DNA of 64,000 nt, taken from assembly GCA_002901265.1 (NCBI GenBank), contig PPHI01000063.1, positions 62,001 to 126,000 of the forward strand. The letters run 5' to 3'. Shown one piece after another: positions 29,385 through 40,040 of this stretch (the first letter of the stretch is position 1; every line of letters begins with the position of its first letter). Both the position numbers and the translations under genes were made by a program. The stretch comes from Rhodopirellula baltica (lineage in GTDB: Bacteria; Planctomycetota; Planctomycetia; Pirellulales; Pirellulaceae). Under the pieces are notes generated by a model. The model was not told the origin of the DNA, made no database searches, and saw only the letters and a list, made by a program, of their open reading frames with translations.

Positions 29385-30692
29385 CTAGCCGTTGGCGTCG
29401 TTCCATGTTGCCCAATCTTGGGTTACCGCAAACATGGCGTCTGTGATGGTGGTCAAGTCGTCTTGCCCAATCACCAAGGGCGGAGTGGTGTAGATACAAT
29501 CCCCAAAAGGTCGCAACCAGACGCCTCGCTGAGTAAACGCGTCGCGCAACCGATCGACATGATCCAATCGGTCCACTTGAATCACCCCAATCGCACCTTT
29601 AACTCGTACATCAACGACTCGGTCAAGCGAGCGGCAACGTTCGAGCTGCTCGGTCAACTGCTGCTCAATCTCGTGAACTTGCTGCAGCCGCGGCTCGGTT
29701 TCGAACAAGTCCAGTGAGGCGTTCGCGGCGGCACAGGCCATGGGATTCGCCATAAACGTTGGACCGTGCATCAATGCTCGTCCGGCATCGTCGTCGTAGA
29801 ACGCCGCAAACACATCGTCACTAGCGATCGTCGCCGCCATCGGCAGCATGCCGGCCGTCATTGCTTTGCCGATGCACATGATGTCAGGCACCACCTCGAG
29901 ATGGTCCACCATAGCCTGTTCAATCGCAAACATTGATCCAGTGCGCCCAAACCCTGTGGCCAATTCATCACTGATCAACAAAACGTCATGCTTGCGACAG
30001 CACGCGGCAATCGCCTGTAATGTCTCGACGCTGTGGAACCGCATCCCACCGGCGCCCTGAACCAAAGGCTCGATAAAGACGCCTGCCAAGCGATCGCGAT
30101 GCTGTGCAATCAACCGTTCAAACTGTTCGATCGCTGTTGGCGTGCCGGGCAAATCGCAATGCAACTGTTGAAGTAATCCGTCGCCGAAACTAGCATGCAT
30201 GCTGCGTTTCGGATCGCACAGCGACATCGCGCCGGTCGTATCGCCATGGTAGGCATTGTGAAATGCCAAGAACTGCGTTCGCGACGACTGGCCATGATTT
30301 CGCCAATAGCCGATCGCCATTTTCATCGCGACCTCGACGGCTACCGATCCGCTATCTGCAAAAAAGACACGGTTGAGATCGCCGGGCAGCAGCTTGGCCA
30401 AGCGTTCGGCGAGTCGCAATGCAGGTTCGTGATTGATCCCGCCGAACATCACGTGTGACATCCGGCGGAGCTGTTGATCGATCGCGTCAATGACATACGG
30501 GTGACTGTACCCATGACAGACCGACCACCAGGACGCCAAACTGTCAATCAGCGACCGCCCATCGGCGAGCTCTAATCGGACGCCTTCGGCCGCGACAACC
30601 GCAGCCGGGAGCGGCGCGGTCTTCATTTGGCAATAAGGCATCCAGATGTGTTCGTAACCGATGGATTGCCAATCCGGCAAATCGCTGCTCAT
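29385..30692 (-). CDS. bioA: adenosylmethionine-8-amino-7-oxononanoate aminotransferase
   Basis: 435 residues. A class III PLP aminotransferase that makes 7,8-diaminopelargonate in biotin synthesis, using S-adenosylmethionine as amino donor. Seen: the N-terminal HIWMPYCQM, SWWSVCHGYSHP, DSGSVAVEVAMKMA, YHGDTTGAMSL, Asp242 in SDELATGFGRTG and the PLP lysine Lys276 in CIGKAMTAG. WMPYCQM and the SWW motif separate BioA from other class III enzymes. It starts 6 bases after the rseP stop, so it is probably the last gene of the dxr-rseP-bioA strand; no other bio genes are nearby. Confidence 0.95.
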   Translation of the reverse strand: MSSDLPDWQSIGYEHIWMPYCQMKTAPLPAAVVAAEGVRLELADGRSLIDSLASWWSVCHGYSHPYVIDAIDQQLRRMSHVMFGGINHEPALRLAERLAKLLPGDLNRVFFADSGSVAVEVAMKMAIGYWRNHGQSSRTQFLAFHNAYHGDTTGAMSLCDPKRSMHASFGDGLLQQLHCDLPGTPTAIEQFERLIAQHRDRLAGVFIEPLVQGAGGMRFHSVETLQAIAACCRKHDVLLISDELATGFGRTGSMFAIEQAMVDHLEVVPDIMCIGKAMTAGMLPMAATIASDDVFAAFYDDDAGRALMHGPTFMANPMACAAANASLDLFETEPRLQQVHEIEQQLTEQLERCRSLDRVVDVRVKGAIGVIQVDRLDHVDRLRDAFTQRGVWLRPFGDCIYTTPPLVIGQDDLTTITDAMFAVTQDWATWNDANG

Positions 30693-30698
30693 CGCCGA

Positions 30699-32846
30699 CT
30701 AGCTACTGATGTTGACGATGTCGTTAAAGAACACGAACACCATGAGCGCGAGCAGCATTAAACCGCCTGCGAGCGTCAACCGGAACTCGATCTCTTCGTT
30801 CACCCGGCGTCCACGGATCGCTTCATACATCAGGAACACCATGTGACCGCCGTCGAGAACGGGAATGGGCAAGAAGTTCAGGATCGCCAAGTTCATACTG
30901 AGCATCGTCAAGAACAACAACTGCGACGAGATCCCACGTTCGGCCTCATAACCGGCAACTTGGAAAATCCGGATCGGTCCGCCGACCATGTTCGCAGCGA
31001 CTCGGCCGGTGACCAACATTTTCAAAAACCGGAAGACATCGCCCATCCGGATCTTGCCTTCGCGAATCCCTAAGTTGACCGCTTCGCCAAAGGTCTCTGC
31101 CGTACGGACGGCACTGTAGGGAGCCAAGACAAACCCACGATCAAACCGAACCTGATCGCTATCTGATCCGACCTGGATCGTCGATTCGATGATTTTTTGG
31201 GTGTCACCGCGTGAGCACAGCAAGCGAAATTTGGTCCCGACCGGCAACGTTTGGATCGATTCAAAAAAGCCCCAAGAGGTTTCTTTGTTGCTGATTTTCC
31301 AGGGCTTTGACAATTGCTCGACGACCATGTTGAGCGGTGCCTTGCTGTATTCGGCGGGAAAATCATTGTCCGTCACCAACACGACTTCTTTCAAGACATC
31401 GCCGGGCTGCGGTTGGTCACCGTCGACCAACATTGACTTGTCGAACGAAGCAATGGTCGGACTGATTTCGAAAGCGAACCCGTATGCGTTGACCGCCGCA
31501 ATGTGTCGAACGCTGTCGAGTGGCTCGCTGGTTTGCAGTGCGTCGCTGGGAGTAATCGAAATCGATTCTTCAGCACCGTCGCGTTGAACCGTCAAGTTAA
31601 CGGGTTGTTCGCCGGCGAGTTTCAGAAGCAGGCTGCCAACGTTCAGCTCTTCGATTCCGTCAGCCGCGATGACACGGTCACCGACTTTCAAACCGGCTTT
31701 TTCCGCAGGTCCACCTTTGACCAAAGCAGTCACAGGTCCAGGCTGGATGCGGATCCCAACCCATTTGTTGGTTTGGGCAGGCAACGTCACTTGGTGTTCT
31801 GTACCATCGGTCCGCTTGACGACCAACTCGATTGCCTCACGCGGGTGCGTGTAGACATAATCGAGCAGCGGTAGACTCGGTACGGCGGTGTTTTGATCGA
31901 TCTCGGTCCCGTTGAACGAAACGATCGTGGCACCACGGTCTTCTTCCGTCAAAACGCTGTCGGCGGCAGACTTCGGGACAGCGACCTCTTGTTCGCTAAT
32001 GACAGCGCGATGTGCCATGCCGACACCGATCAGCCGGTGATTCTTTTGCCCAGGCACCGACATCATCGGCAAGTCCAACGAGCGTGTTTCGTCACCGTAT
32101 TTCAGCGTCACCGGCAAAGCTTGATCACTGTCTTCGAGTCCCGAGTGCAGGACTTCGAGTTTCATGTCGCGGAAACGCATTTGCGAGTCCGACATACCGG
32201 CGACCGAAACAACTTGACCGCCTGGTTCCAGGTCCGCTTGCCAAGCCGGACCGCCAGGAACGACGCTGCCCACGATCGTTGGCGTATAGGGCACGCCATA
32301 CATGAACGCGATTGCGGCGAACATCACGCCGGTGATGACGTTCATAAATACGCCGGCACTCATGATGATCATTCGCTGCCAAACCGGCTTGGCAGGCAGA
32401 CTTCGCGGGTCAAACTCTTCGGACAACTGCGGCGCCGCCTCGTCATCGCCGTCTTCGTTTTCGAAGCCTTCCTCGTCGTTTTCGATTTGCTTGGCTCGTT
32501 CCGATTCCTGCTTCAGCTTCCGCGGATCGTCGTCTTGGCCGAGCATTTTGACGTAACCGCCCAACGGAATCACGCCGATGCCATACTCGGTTTCGCCGTA
32601 GCGGAATTTGGCCAGCGAACTGGGCAGCTTGATCGGGCCAATTTTGAGTGGCGGGTCAAACCCGATATAGAACTTTTCGCACTTCACGCCAAACGTCTTG
32701 GCAGCCACGAAGTGGCCTAATTCGTGGACGAAGATGACCACACCAATCCCCAAAGCGACTCGGGTCCACAGTAATACTTGTGCCCAAAAAACCTCCATTC
32801 CGGAGGGTTCCGCTTCAGCCAGCAGGAGCAGCAGGTCGGTTAGCAT
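30699..32846 (-). CDS. rseP: site-2 intramembrane protease RseP-like (M50)
   Basis: 715 residues, longer than the about 450 of E. coli RseP. The zinc motif HELGH is at 41-45 inside the first helix, and the second metal/active-site motif NFLPIPVLDGGH is at 657-668. Between them is an acidic cytoplasmic insert (105-150, with NDEEGFENEDGDDEAA), further helices, and PDZ sequence (GPAEKAGLKVGDRVIAADG) with extra periplasmic material. Such proteases cleave anti-sigma factors and signal-peptide remnants in the membrane. It lies downstream of dxr, a conserved neighbourhood, and directly before bioA. Active-site residues are intact. Confidence 0.93.
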   Translation of the reverse strand: MLTDLLLLLAEAEPSGMEVFWAQVLLWTRVALGIGVVIFVHELGHFVAAKTFGVKCEKFYIGFDPPLKIGPIKLPSSLAKFRYGETEYGIGVIPLGGYVKMLGQDDDPRKLKQESERAKQIENDEEGFENEDGDDEAAPQLSEEFDPRSLPAKPVWQRMIIMSAGVFMNVITGVMFAAIAFMYGVPYTPTIVGSVVPGGPAWQADLEPGGQVVSVAGMSDSQMRFRDMKLEVLHSGLEDSDQALPVTLKYGDETRSLDLPMMSVPGQKNHRLIGVGMAHRAVISEQEVAVPKSAADSVLTEEDRGATIVSFNGTEIDQNTAVPSLPLLDYVYTHPREAIELVVKRTDGTEHQVTLPAQTNKWVGIRIQPGPVTALVKGGPAEKAGLKVGDRVIAADGIEELNVGSLLLKLAGEQPVNLTVQRDGAEESISITPSDALQTSEPLDSVRHIAAVNAYGFAFEISPTIASFDKSMLVDGDQPQPGDVLKEVVLVTDNDFPAEYSKAPLNMVVEQLSKPWKISNKETSWGFFESIQTLPVGTKFRLLCSRGDTQKIIESTIQVGSDSDQVRFDRGFVLAPYSAVRTAETFGEAVNLGIREGKIRMGDVFRFLKMLVTGRVAANMVGGPIRIFQVAGYEAERGISSQLLFLTMLSMNLAILNFLPIPVLDGGHMVFLMYEAIRGRRVNEEIEFRLTLAGGLMLLALMVFVFFNDIVNISS

Positions 32847-33115
32847 TGCGATGTCTTATGAATTTACAAACGGGTGGATCGGACGCACCGGCGGCAACAG
32901 GTGGCGAGTTTACCGATCGCGGCAAATAGTGTGATTATTCAAGCAAAATCGGCCACTGGCCACTAGGGCGGGCCGGCTAAAGCATTCATCGGGATTCGCT
33001 GACGGGTCGTGTTTCTTTGCAAAACACGTTCTTGATGACCAAATTCCCGTCTGGATCCGAATTGTTCCGGCAAGCATTTTCGCAGGATTGCCAGTCTGGG
33101 CGTAGACCAATCGGT

Positions 33116-34429
33116 CTAGTTTAGACCAACCGCACAACGACAGGCTTCCTCTCGCGCCCACCGATCCAATTCCAAAAGCCTGGAAAGCGTCGGGGCGGAT
33201 TCGAAGTCATGGTTTTGCAGCACCTTTTGGCAGGTCGGGACAATTTCGGTGAAGCGGATTTTTTGGTCCAAGAAAAGTCCCACTGCGATCTCGTTCGCCG
33301 CGTTAACCACCACTCCGGCGGTTCCGCCGACGCGAGCCACCTCAAAACCGAGCTGCAGCGCCGGGAATCGATCCAGGTCGGCGGGCAGCAAAGACAATTC
33401 CGTCGCTTGGGTGAAATCCATGTCGGGTGCGGGGCAAGGAAGTCGACGTGGAAAGGTCAATGCGTACTGAATCGGCATCCGCATATCAGGAGGACTCATC
33501 TGCGAAAGCACCGATCCGTCATCAAATTCGACCATCGAGTGAATGATCGATTGCGGATGAATGACGACTTCGATTCGATGTGATGGAATGTCGAACAGCC
33601 ACCTGGCTTCGATAATTTCCAACGCTTTGTTCATCATCGTCGCAGAATCGATGGTGATTTTCGGCCCCATTTGCCAAGTCGGGTGGGCCAGCGCATCTTG
33701 AGGAGTCGCGGCTTCCATCTCGGCGCGTGTGGCAGACCGGAACGGGCCGCCACTGGCGGTGAGGATCAATTTTCGGGGCGTGGCGTCGGCGCTGGCGATA
33801 CACTGAAAAATTGCCGAATGCTCGCTGTCGACTGGAAGTAGCGATGCCCCCGATGCGGCGAGCTTTTTCTGGACGAGGTCACCGGCGACAACCAACGTCT
33901 CTTTATTGGCCAAGGCGACACGTTTTCCCGCGTCGACCGCGGCAATTGTACTTTCTAGCCCCGCACGTCCGACGATCGCAGCGACCACCACATCGACCTG
34001 GGGATCTTCTGCGATTTCGACCAGCCCGGCGGCACCGAATCGAAAACTGTCCTCCCCAAGGGTGGGGCCTGAAAATCGATCGCAGGCGTTTTCTAAGGAG
34101 ATCGCCGAGGGATCGGAAAAGATCACTCGCTCCGGCCCCCATCCGGCGTCGTTGGCTTGTCGAACGACGTCGGCCAATGCATCGAGATTGCGATGCCCCG
34201 ATGCCGCCCACAATCGCCAGCTCGACTGCGGATCTCGCTCATTGAGGTTTCGAATGACATCGACGGAGGCCGTTCCGATGCTGCCGGTACATCCCAGCAC
34301 GGCTACATTTTGCGTCGTGCGTGGATTTTCGGACAGGCTTTGACTTTTGGTCGGACTTGGGGGTGCGATCTCGCTCACATCCATCGCTGCGGTAGGGGAA
34401 AATGGAATCGTCGTGGGGAGTGTTATCAT
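33116..34429 (-). CDS. dxr: 1-deoxy-D-xylulose 5-phosphate reductoisomerase
   Basis: 437 residues. The NADPH-dependent second step of the MEP isoprenoid pathway, giving 2-C-methyl-D-erythritol 4-phosphate. Seen: the nucleotide motif [15 protein letters not shown] (42-56), [12 protein letters not shown], the substrate/metal site [21 protein letters not shown] and [17 protein letters not shown]. The first 40 residues are low-complexity; ATG 34384 is an alternative start that removes 15 of them. It is divergent from ftsH, and rseP follows on the same strand after 269 bases. Confidence 0.95.
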   Translation of the reverse strand: MITLPTTIPFSPTAAMDVSEIAPPSPTKSQSLSENPRTTQNVAVLGCTGSIGTASVDVIRNLNERDPQSSWRLWAASGHRNLDALADVVRQANDAGWGPERVIFSDPSAISLENACDRFSGPTLGEDSFRFGAAGLVEIAEDPQVDVVVAAIVGRAGLESTIAAVDAGKRVALANKETLVVAGDLVQKKLAASGASLLPVDSEHSAIFQCIASADATPRKLILTASGGPFRSATRAEMEAATPQDALAHPTWQMGPKITIDSATMMNKALEIIEARWLFDIPSHRIEVVIHPQSIIHSMVEFDDGSVLSQMSPPDMRMPIQYALTFPRRLPCPAPDMDFTQATELSLLPADLDRFPALQLGFEVARVGGTAGVVVNAANEIAVGLFLDQKIRFTEIVPTCQKVLQNHDFESAPTLSRLLELDRWAREEACRCAVGLN

Positions 34430-34759
34430 GGATCATGCGGTCCGTCAGTACGACCCGACCTTTCGTCACAACGGAATCCCGCCTGGGTTGTCTCTGTTCC
34501 GGCCAAGCCGAACAATGGGGCGACGGATTTCTTTAGTCGCCTAGGCTTGTCTAAGATTCATCGTTTTTGCGGGCTCGCGTCGCGACGGTGGTTCCTCACG
34601 CGGTGCGGATCGTTGGCCATTTTCCCCGCCGGTGTCAATCCCGGCATGGTTTTTGATGGCCAATTCGACTCGGCTGAGCCTCGATTCGCGCGAACCCACT
34701 TCGCACGAACGATGGGCGTTCGAAACTCCACACACTTCCTTTCTCGTTTTCATAAATTC
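34430..34759. other. divergent dxr-ftsH promoter region
   Basis: 330 bases between two divergent genes; both promoters must be here. An in-frame ATG at 34712 could add 16 residues to FtsH. I see no clear regulator site or RNA element. Confidence 0.4.
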
Positions 34760-36850
34760 ATGAGTGACAAAAAACGTTCCGGTCGCGATTCGGACGGCAA
34801 GGAAACAAAGGGCGATAGCCCGTCGCGCGAAACCCGTGGCGGTGGAGTCTGGTTGGTCATTATCGCGGTCGTCGTTGCGGTGATGTTGAGCGCGATGATG
34901 TTCAACAACAACGAGATCGCGATGCCTTATCCGGTTCTCGAACGGTTGCTCGAAGCACACGCCGACGCCAAAACCGATCCATCGCTGGAACCGCCAACCG
35001 TAGTCATCGACGCTCCCAATCATTCGACGGAGACCTGGGAGTTTTCGAATCTCAAACGCGTCGAACTTGGCGAGAACGAAATCACAGGAGTGGTGATGTG
35101 GCGTTCGCTCAGCACCACGCCTCCTCAGGACGAAGAAAACCCTCCGACTCAGAAATCGTTCCGCACGATTCGTGACCGCAACGAAACACAAGACGCTCGG
35201 ATGGACCAATTGGTCGCCCAATCGGGGGTCACTTGGGACAACGCGCGACCGAATACCTTCCTGGCAGACAACTGGTTCAATCTGTTGATGCTGGTCGCGA
35301 TTATCGCCATCGGAGCGATTATGTTGCGCCGAATCGGCGGTGTCGGATCGCCGATGTCCTTTTCGCGGAGCCGCGGGAAACTTCACGGGCAAGAAGACCT
35401 GTCGATCACGTTTGAAGACGCGGCGGGAATTGATGAAGCGGTCGAAGAAGTCCGCGAAGTCGTCGACTTTTTGAAGAACAGCGAAAAGTACCAAGCACTC
35501 GGCGGGCGAATTCCCAAGGGTGTCCTGTTGGTCGGACCTCCCGGCACAGGGAAAACGCTCTTGGCAAAAGCAATCGCTGGCGAAGCCGGTGTGCCGTTCT
35601 TTAGTTTGTCCGGTAGTGACTTCGTCGAAATGTTTGTCGGTGTCGGTGCGGCACGCGTGCGTGACATGTTCCAACAGGCCACCAGTCGCGCCCCTTGTAT
35701 CATCTTCATCGATGAACTCGATGCCCTCGGTAAAAGCCGCTCGGGCAGTGTTGTCGGGGGACACGACGAACGCGAACAAACGCTGAACGCTCTGCTGGTC
35801 GAAATGGATGGGTTCGATTCGAACAACGGCGTGATCGTTGTCGCCGCGACCAACCGACCGGAAACGCTCGACCCCGCCTTGCTCCGCCCCGGCCGATTCG
35901 ACCGCCAAGTATTGGTTGATCGACCTGACGTTGCCGGCCGCGAAGCGATCCTGAAAGTTCACGTCAAAAGCGTCAAGCTTGGCGATGACGTCGACTTGCG
36001 ACACATCGCGTCAATCACCAGTGGTTTTGTCGGTGCAGATTTGGCCAACTTGGTCAACGAAGCGGCTTTGCTGGCTGCGCGTGCCGATAAATCAGCCGTC
36101 AACACAACCGAATTTGACGAAGCGGTCGACCGAGTCACCGCCGGTTTGGAAAAGAAGAACCGTGTGATGAACGAGGACGAGAAAATCCGCGTCGCGTACC
36201 ACGAGGCCGCACACGCATTGGTCGCAGCTGCACTGCCTAACACGGATCCCGTTCATAAAGTCAGTATCATTCCACGCGGTTTCGCCGCACTCGGTTACAC
36301 CATGCAACGTCCCGAGTCAGAACGTTACCTGATGACCAAACTGGAACTGGAAAGCCGGATGAAGGTTCTGCTGGCAGGAACGCTGGCCGAGGAAATGGTT
36401 CTGCAGGACATCAGCACCGGGGCTCAAAATGACCTGGAACGCTGCACCGAAATCGCTCGCAGCATGGTGATGGATTACGGGATGAGCCGCCTCGGGCGAA
36501 TCAACTATCGACGTAGCACCGGTTCGGCGTTTCTGGCTGGCGGTGGTGGCAACGGCCACACAACCAGCTATGGCGAAGACACCGCGAAAATGATCGATAA
36601 AGAAGTCTCGCGGATTGTCGAAGAAGCCCTTGGACAAACGCGAGATATCCTCGCCCAACGACGCGAGGTTTTGGAAGCGATTACACAGCGGTTGTTGGAG
36701 GTCGAGGCGATCGACAATACCGAGTTGTTCCGCGTGATCGAAGAAACCTCCACCGGACCTTGGTTGGTCCCAGGAACGATCACCGAAAAACCTCGCGCCC
36801 AGATTCGCAAACCGGAAAATGATTTGGATACACTAAAGGACGCGAATTAA
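34760..36850 (+). CDS. ftsH: ATP-dependent zinc metalloprotease FtsH
   Basis: 696 residues from ATG 34760; the open frame reaches back to 34157, overlapping dxr, without a sensible N-terminus. Membrane-anchored AAA+ protease that degrades misfolded membrane proteins and regulators. Helices at about 28-48 and 171-190 flank a periplasmic domain. Walker A is GPPGTGKT (about 259-266), Walker [11 protein letters not shown], the pore motif [35 protein letters not shown], and zinc motif HEAAH (about 480-484). All catalytic residues are intact. No ribosome-binding site is obvious at either possible start. Confidence 0.95.
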   Translation: MSDKKRSGRDSDGKETKGDSPSRETRGGGVWLVIIAVVVAVMLSAMMFNNNEIAMPYPVLERLLEAHADAKTDPSLEPPTVVIDAPNHSTETWEFSNLKRVELGENEITGVVMWRSLSTTPPQDEENPPTQKSFRTIRDRNETQDARMDQLVAQSGVTWDNARPNTFLADNWFNLLMLVAIIAIGAIMLRRIGGVGSPMSFSRSRGKLHGQEDLSITFEDAAGIDEAVEEVREVVDFLKNSEKYQALGGRIPKGVLLVGPPGTGKTLLAKAIAGEAGVPFFSLSGSDFVEMFVGVGAARVRDMFQQATSRAPCIIFIDELDALGKSRSGSVVGGHDEREQTLNALLVEMDGFDSNNGVIVVAATNRPETLDPALLRPGRFDRQVLVDRPDVAGREAILKVHVKSVKLGDDVDLRHIASITSGFVGADLANLVNEAALLAARADKSAVNTTEFDEAVDRVTAGLEKKNRVMNEDEKIRVAYHEAAHALVAAALPNTDPVHKVSIIPRGFAALGYTMQRPESERYLMTKLELESRMKVLLAGTLAEEMVLQDISTGAQNDLERCTEIARSMVMDYGMSRLGRINYRRSTGSAFLAGGGGNGHTTSYGEDTAKMIDKEVSRIVEEALGQTRDILAQRREVLEAITQRLLEVEAIDNTELFRVIEETSTGPWLVPGTITEKPRAQIRKPENDLDTLKDAN

Positions 36851-36877
36851 CGCCTCCTTCCCCAGTGATTCACTTCC

Positions 36878-37873
36878 ATGCGTAAACTGCTCTGTTTATT
36901 CGGCCTTGTGGCCACCAGTTTCGGTTCAATATCGACCACCCAAGCACAAACCCCGTCGTCGATTGGGCGAATCGAAATCACGTCTCCTGAAATGGAGCAG
37001 TTCGTCGATGCCGGCACCAAAATCGAAGTGCTGGCCGGCGGGTTCACTTGGACCGAAGGCCCGGTCTGGATCGAGGACGATGCCGGCGGACACCTGTTGT
37101 TTTCTGATATCCCACGAAACAGCATCTTCCGCTGGTCTGCCGCGAAAGGCATCGAACTCTTCATGAGCCCCAGTGGCTATACCGGGGTGACTTACTATGG
37201 ATTGGAACCTGGCAGCAACGGCCTGGCACTCGATCCGAAAGGCCGCTTGGCGATGTGCGAACACGGTGACCGTCGGGTTTCGGTTCTGACACACGGTGGT
37301 GGCAAACGCACCCTGGTCGATTCGTACCAGGGAAATCGCCTGAACAGCCCCAACGATTTGGTTTTCGATCGTGCCGGGAATGTGTACTTTACCGACCCAC
37401 CCTACGGGCTTCCTGAACGCGCCGATGACCCACGGCGTGAGTTGGATTTTTGTGGCGTCTATCAATTGGACACTGCAGGCCAATTGCATCTGCTAACCAA
37501 AGAGATGACACGTCCAAATGGGATCGCATTGTCCCCCGACGAATCCGTGCTCTACGTAGCGCAGAGCGATCCTCAGAACCCAATTTGGAAAGCTTTTCCA
37601 ATCGTCGACGGCAAGCTTGGCGAAGGAAAAGTCCTGCATGATGCCAAGTCAGCGATGCGTGATTTTCCTGGACTGCCAGACGGGATGACGGTTGCCAAAG
37701 ACGGCACCCTGTTCGCCAGCGGGCCAGGCGGAATCTACGTGATTTCGCCCGATGGAAAGTTACTGGGGCGAATTCTGACCGAGGGCCGAGTGAGCAACTG
37801 CACCTTCGATCGCGAGCAGAACTACCTCTACATGACAGCCGACGATTTTCTGTGCCGCGTTAAAGTAAAGTAA
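36878..37873 (+). CDS. secreted SMP-30/gluconolactonase-like protein
   Basis: 331 residues with a signal peptide (about 1-24, ending TQAQ) and a six-blade propeller of the SMP-30/gluconolaconase/LRE family. Metal-site regions are present: WTEGPVWIED near the start, NSPNDLVFDRAGNVYFTDPP, RPNGIALSPDES and PGLPDGMTVAKDG. Members hydrolyse sugar lactones; this one would act in the periplasm. It starts 27 bases after ftsH, but the function is unrelated, so co-transcription may be accidental. Substrate unknown. Confidence 0.9.
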   Translation: MRKLLCLFGLVATSFGSISTTQAQTPSSIGRIEITSPEMEQFVDAGTKIEVLAGGFTWTEGPVWIEDDAGGHLLFSDIPRNSIFRWSAAKGIELFMSPSGYTGVTYYGLEPGSNGLALDPKGRLAMCEHGDRRVSVLTHGGGKRTLVDSYQGNRLNSPNDLVFDRAGNVYFTDPPYGLPERADDPRRELDFCGVYQLDTAGQLHLLTKEMTRPNGIALSPDESVLYVAQSDPQNPIWKAFPIVDGKLGEGKVLHDAKSAMRDFPGLPDGMTVAKDGTLFASGPGGIYVISPDGKLLGRILTEGRVSNCTFDREQNYLYMTADDFLCRVKVK

Positions 37874-37973
37874 TTGGGATCGGCGGGTTTGGCGATTACT
37901 GTACACTATCGGGGGGCCATGCCGCCTCGAAGTGACAAGACGCACTGTACTATCCCAAACAGGATCGCATTCG

Positions 37974-38207
37974 ATGAAGCTTTCGACCTCAGGCCTTCTC
38001 GCACGACGCGGCGGCCTTGGCAACATTGTGGGTTGGTTTATCCGAGTCGTGATTTATGACATTTGCATTACCGGGATCTCTGACATCCTTGGTGTGCCAC
38101 GCATGGTCGCCCTCGTCATCTTTTTGGGAATCCTAGGTTTGATCGCTTTGGGCGGATACATCATGCAAAACAAATATGCATCCGGCACTGCGGATCGAGA
38201 TTTCTAA
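37974..38207 (+). CDS. small membrane protein, hypothetical
   Basis: 77 residues from ATG 37974; an upstream ATG at 37932 would add 14 residues of no clear character. Two hydrophobic stretches (IVGWFIRVVIYDICITGIS and MVALVIFLGILGLIALGGYI) make it a small two-helix inner-membrane protein with a polar C-terminus (NKYASGTADRDF). It lies 32 bases before the AIM24-family gene and may be co-transcribed. No family recognised. Confidence 0.65.
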   Translation: MKLSTSGLLARRGGLGNIVGWFIRVVIYDICITGISDILGVPRMVALVIFLGILGLIALGGYIMQNKYASGTADRDF

Positions 38208-38239
38208 CTCGATCCACTGAATATTCAGTAGGTTAGAAA

Positions 38240-38968
38240 ATGGATTTTCAAGTCAATCACGCACCGACGTTTTCTACCCTGCAATTTGAATTAGACGAAG
38301 GCGAATCGGTCATCGCTCAGCCCAATAGTATGCTGACGATGACTGAGGGCATTCGTCTTTCAGCACGCGCTGGACGCAACGATCCCGGTGCTCCGACCGA
38401 CGAAGTTGCGGCGAGACTGCCTCGCCGACATTCATGGTTCGGTGGTTTAAAGAATCTTTTGACCGGCGAAAACTTCTTCACCGCCGAGTTCACTGCGAAC
38501 GCCGATTCCCAGCAAGTCGTGCTGGCACCCGAAAGCTACGGTGATCTCGTCGCTTTGGAATTGGCCGAAGGAACCGGATTTTATCTAACAAGCGGTTCGT
38601 ATCTGGCAAATGTCGGGGCCACATCGCTGCAGATCAAGTACGGTGGGCTGAAGTCGCTCATGAGCAAAAAGGGGCTGTTCTTGATGCATGCCACTGGCGT
38701 CGGTCACGTATTTTGCCAAAGCTTCGGAGCGGTCGTTCACCGGCAGCTCGAAGATGGCGAATCACTGTTTGTTGACAATCGGTTTATGATCGCATTTTCA
38801 GATACAGTGACCTACAAACTTGTAAAGGCGACCGACAAGGTCAGCGATTCACTGATGTCCGGTGAAGGGCTGATCAACCGATACACCGGGCCAGGACACT
38901 TGTACTATCAAACGCGAAGCAAACCATCCGGCGGCATCCTGTCGACGTTGATTGACGCAGCGTTTTGA
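38240..38968 (+). CDS. AIM24/TIGR00266-family protein
   Basis: 242 residues. The family starts typically with YxLxxxEGESVIAQPNSMLTM; here FELDEGESVIAQPNSMLTM is followed by GENFFTAEFTAN, LVALELAEGTGFYLTSGSYL and the C-terminal GEGLINRYTGPGHLYYQTR. The family forms a cupin-like beta fold; its biochemical role is not established. No signal peptide. Downstream of the small membrane protein gene. Confidence 0.88.
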   Translation: MDFQVNHAPTFSTLQFELDEGESVIAQPNSMLTMTEGIRLSARAGRNDPGAPTDEVAARLPRRHSWFGGLKNLLTGENFFTAEFTANADSQQVVLAPESYGDLVALELAEGTGFYLTSGSYLANVGATSLQIKYGGLKSLMSKKGLFLMHATGVGHVFCQSFGAVVHRQLEDGESLFVDNRFMIAFSDTVTYKLVKATDKVSDSLMSGEGLINRYTGPGHLYYQTRSKPSGGILSTLIDAAF

Positions 38969-39153
38969 CGCCACTGGTTCTGGTCGCGACCACACATCGG
39001 TGCAGTTTTTGCAGTGTCTCCGGAAGACGCCCAACGGCGTCCGCGCGGCTGATTTGCATCACCGACGGCGGATGCGTTAAGTTGACCTTTGGCCTCTGCC
39101 ATCAACAATTCATCAGATCGGCATACCTCACGCCGGAAATGGAGGTCACCTGA

Positions 39154-39909
39154 ATGATCTACGATCCCTTCCTGTCACGAAAACTGACTGGACCTCATGC
39201 GGTACTCTTTGAAAAGTCCCTGGGCCTAATGCTGGACATTTTCAGAGACTGCTTCCAAAACCCGGACGAAGAACAGATTTGGGTGTTCGGTGTCGGCATG
39301 TTTGATCAGCTGCTCTGGCGCGAAAAACTCGGACTGTTGGTCAAAGTCGGACGCTTGGCGTTGCGTGGGAAAGGCGACGCGTGCGAGTGGGGAATGCTCG
39401 AAAAAGCCGCCTGCTACAGTGTTTACCAACACATTTACCAACAGATGGAGATCGAACAAGACATCTTCATCATGGAAAGCCGGTCGCATGGCAGTGGTGT
39501 CTGGGACGAGGATGGCCCAGAACAGCAGCTTGCACTCGACGAATACCGGTCATGGACGCAATTGATCGAATCAGCCTTCTCTTCCGATGCCCGCGAACAA
39601 GGCATCGACGAAGACGAGATCCGCGAACAATTGCATTTCGACGATGAAGATAGCTTGGATCACTATTGGATGATCATCGATAAACTGTCAGATCGTTTGA
39701 TCGGTGATCGAGATTTCGAACTCGCAGATCAGATGCTCGACGCAGACCCTGCATCCGCTTTGGAAGTCAAAGAGAAATTAGGCATCGGCAACGATGACTA
39801 CATTGCGACCGTCGAAGAACTTTCGATGGCACAAGCCGAAGACGCTTTTGATGAACTCGCGCAGATGTCGAACGCATCGTTGCTGTTCCGTCGCGACCAA
39901 CAAAGCTAA
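39154..39909 (+). CDS. acidic hypothetical protein
   Basis: 251 residues, mostly helical by composition and rich in Asp/Glu in the second half (DEDEIREQLHFDDEDSLDHY). No signal peptide or membrane helix. Good ribosome-binding site: GGAGGT at 39141-39146, seven bases before the ATG, which supports this start. The bidirectional terminator at 39963-40003 ends it. No family recognised. Confidence 0.75.
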   Translation: MIYDPFLSRKLTGPHAVLFEKSLGLMLDIFRDCFQNPDEEQIWVFGVGMFDQLLWREKLGLLVKVGRLALRGKGDACEWGMLEKAACYSVYQHIYQQMEIEQDIFIMESRSHGSGVWDEDGPEQQLALDEYRSWTQLIESAFSSDAREQGIDEDEIREQLHFDDEDSLDHYWMIIDKLSDRLIGDRDFELADQMLDADPASALEVKEKLGIGNDDYIATVEELSMAQAEDAFDELAQMSNASLLFRRDQQS

Positions 39910-39962
39910 TCCGTTTCGTCGGCGACATTCGAACTGACGCACACCGACGACGAAGTCAAAAG

Positions 39963-40003
39963 AAAACGCCGAACAAGACATGCAAAGTCTTCTTCGGCGT
40001 TTT
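39963..40003. terminator. bidirectional terminator between convergent genes
   Basis: AAAACGCCGAA pairs with TTCGGCGTTTT, with an inner AAGAC/GTCTT stem and a short loop, so the whole structure is a long near-perfect hairpin ending in T-runs on both strands. It lies between the convergent acidic protein gene and the giant surface protein gene. Confidence 0.88.
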
Positions 40004-40040
40004 GTCGTTTCTCGTTAACAGGCTTGGCCCGTCCAGGCCA

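Noticed and set aside
34541-36004. 487-codon minus-strand frame opposite ftsH
   Set aside because: Overlaps the conserved FtsH AAA+ region on the other strand; translation looks random.
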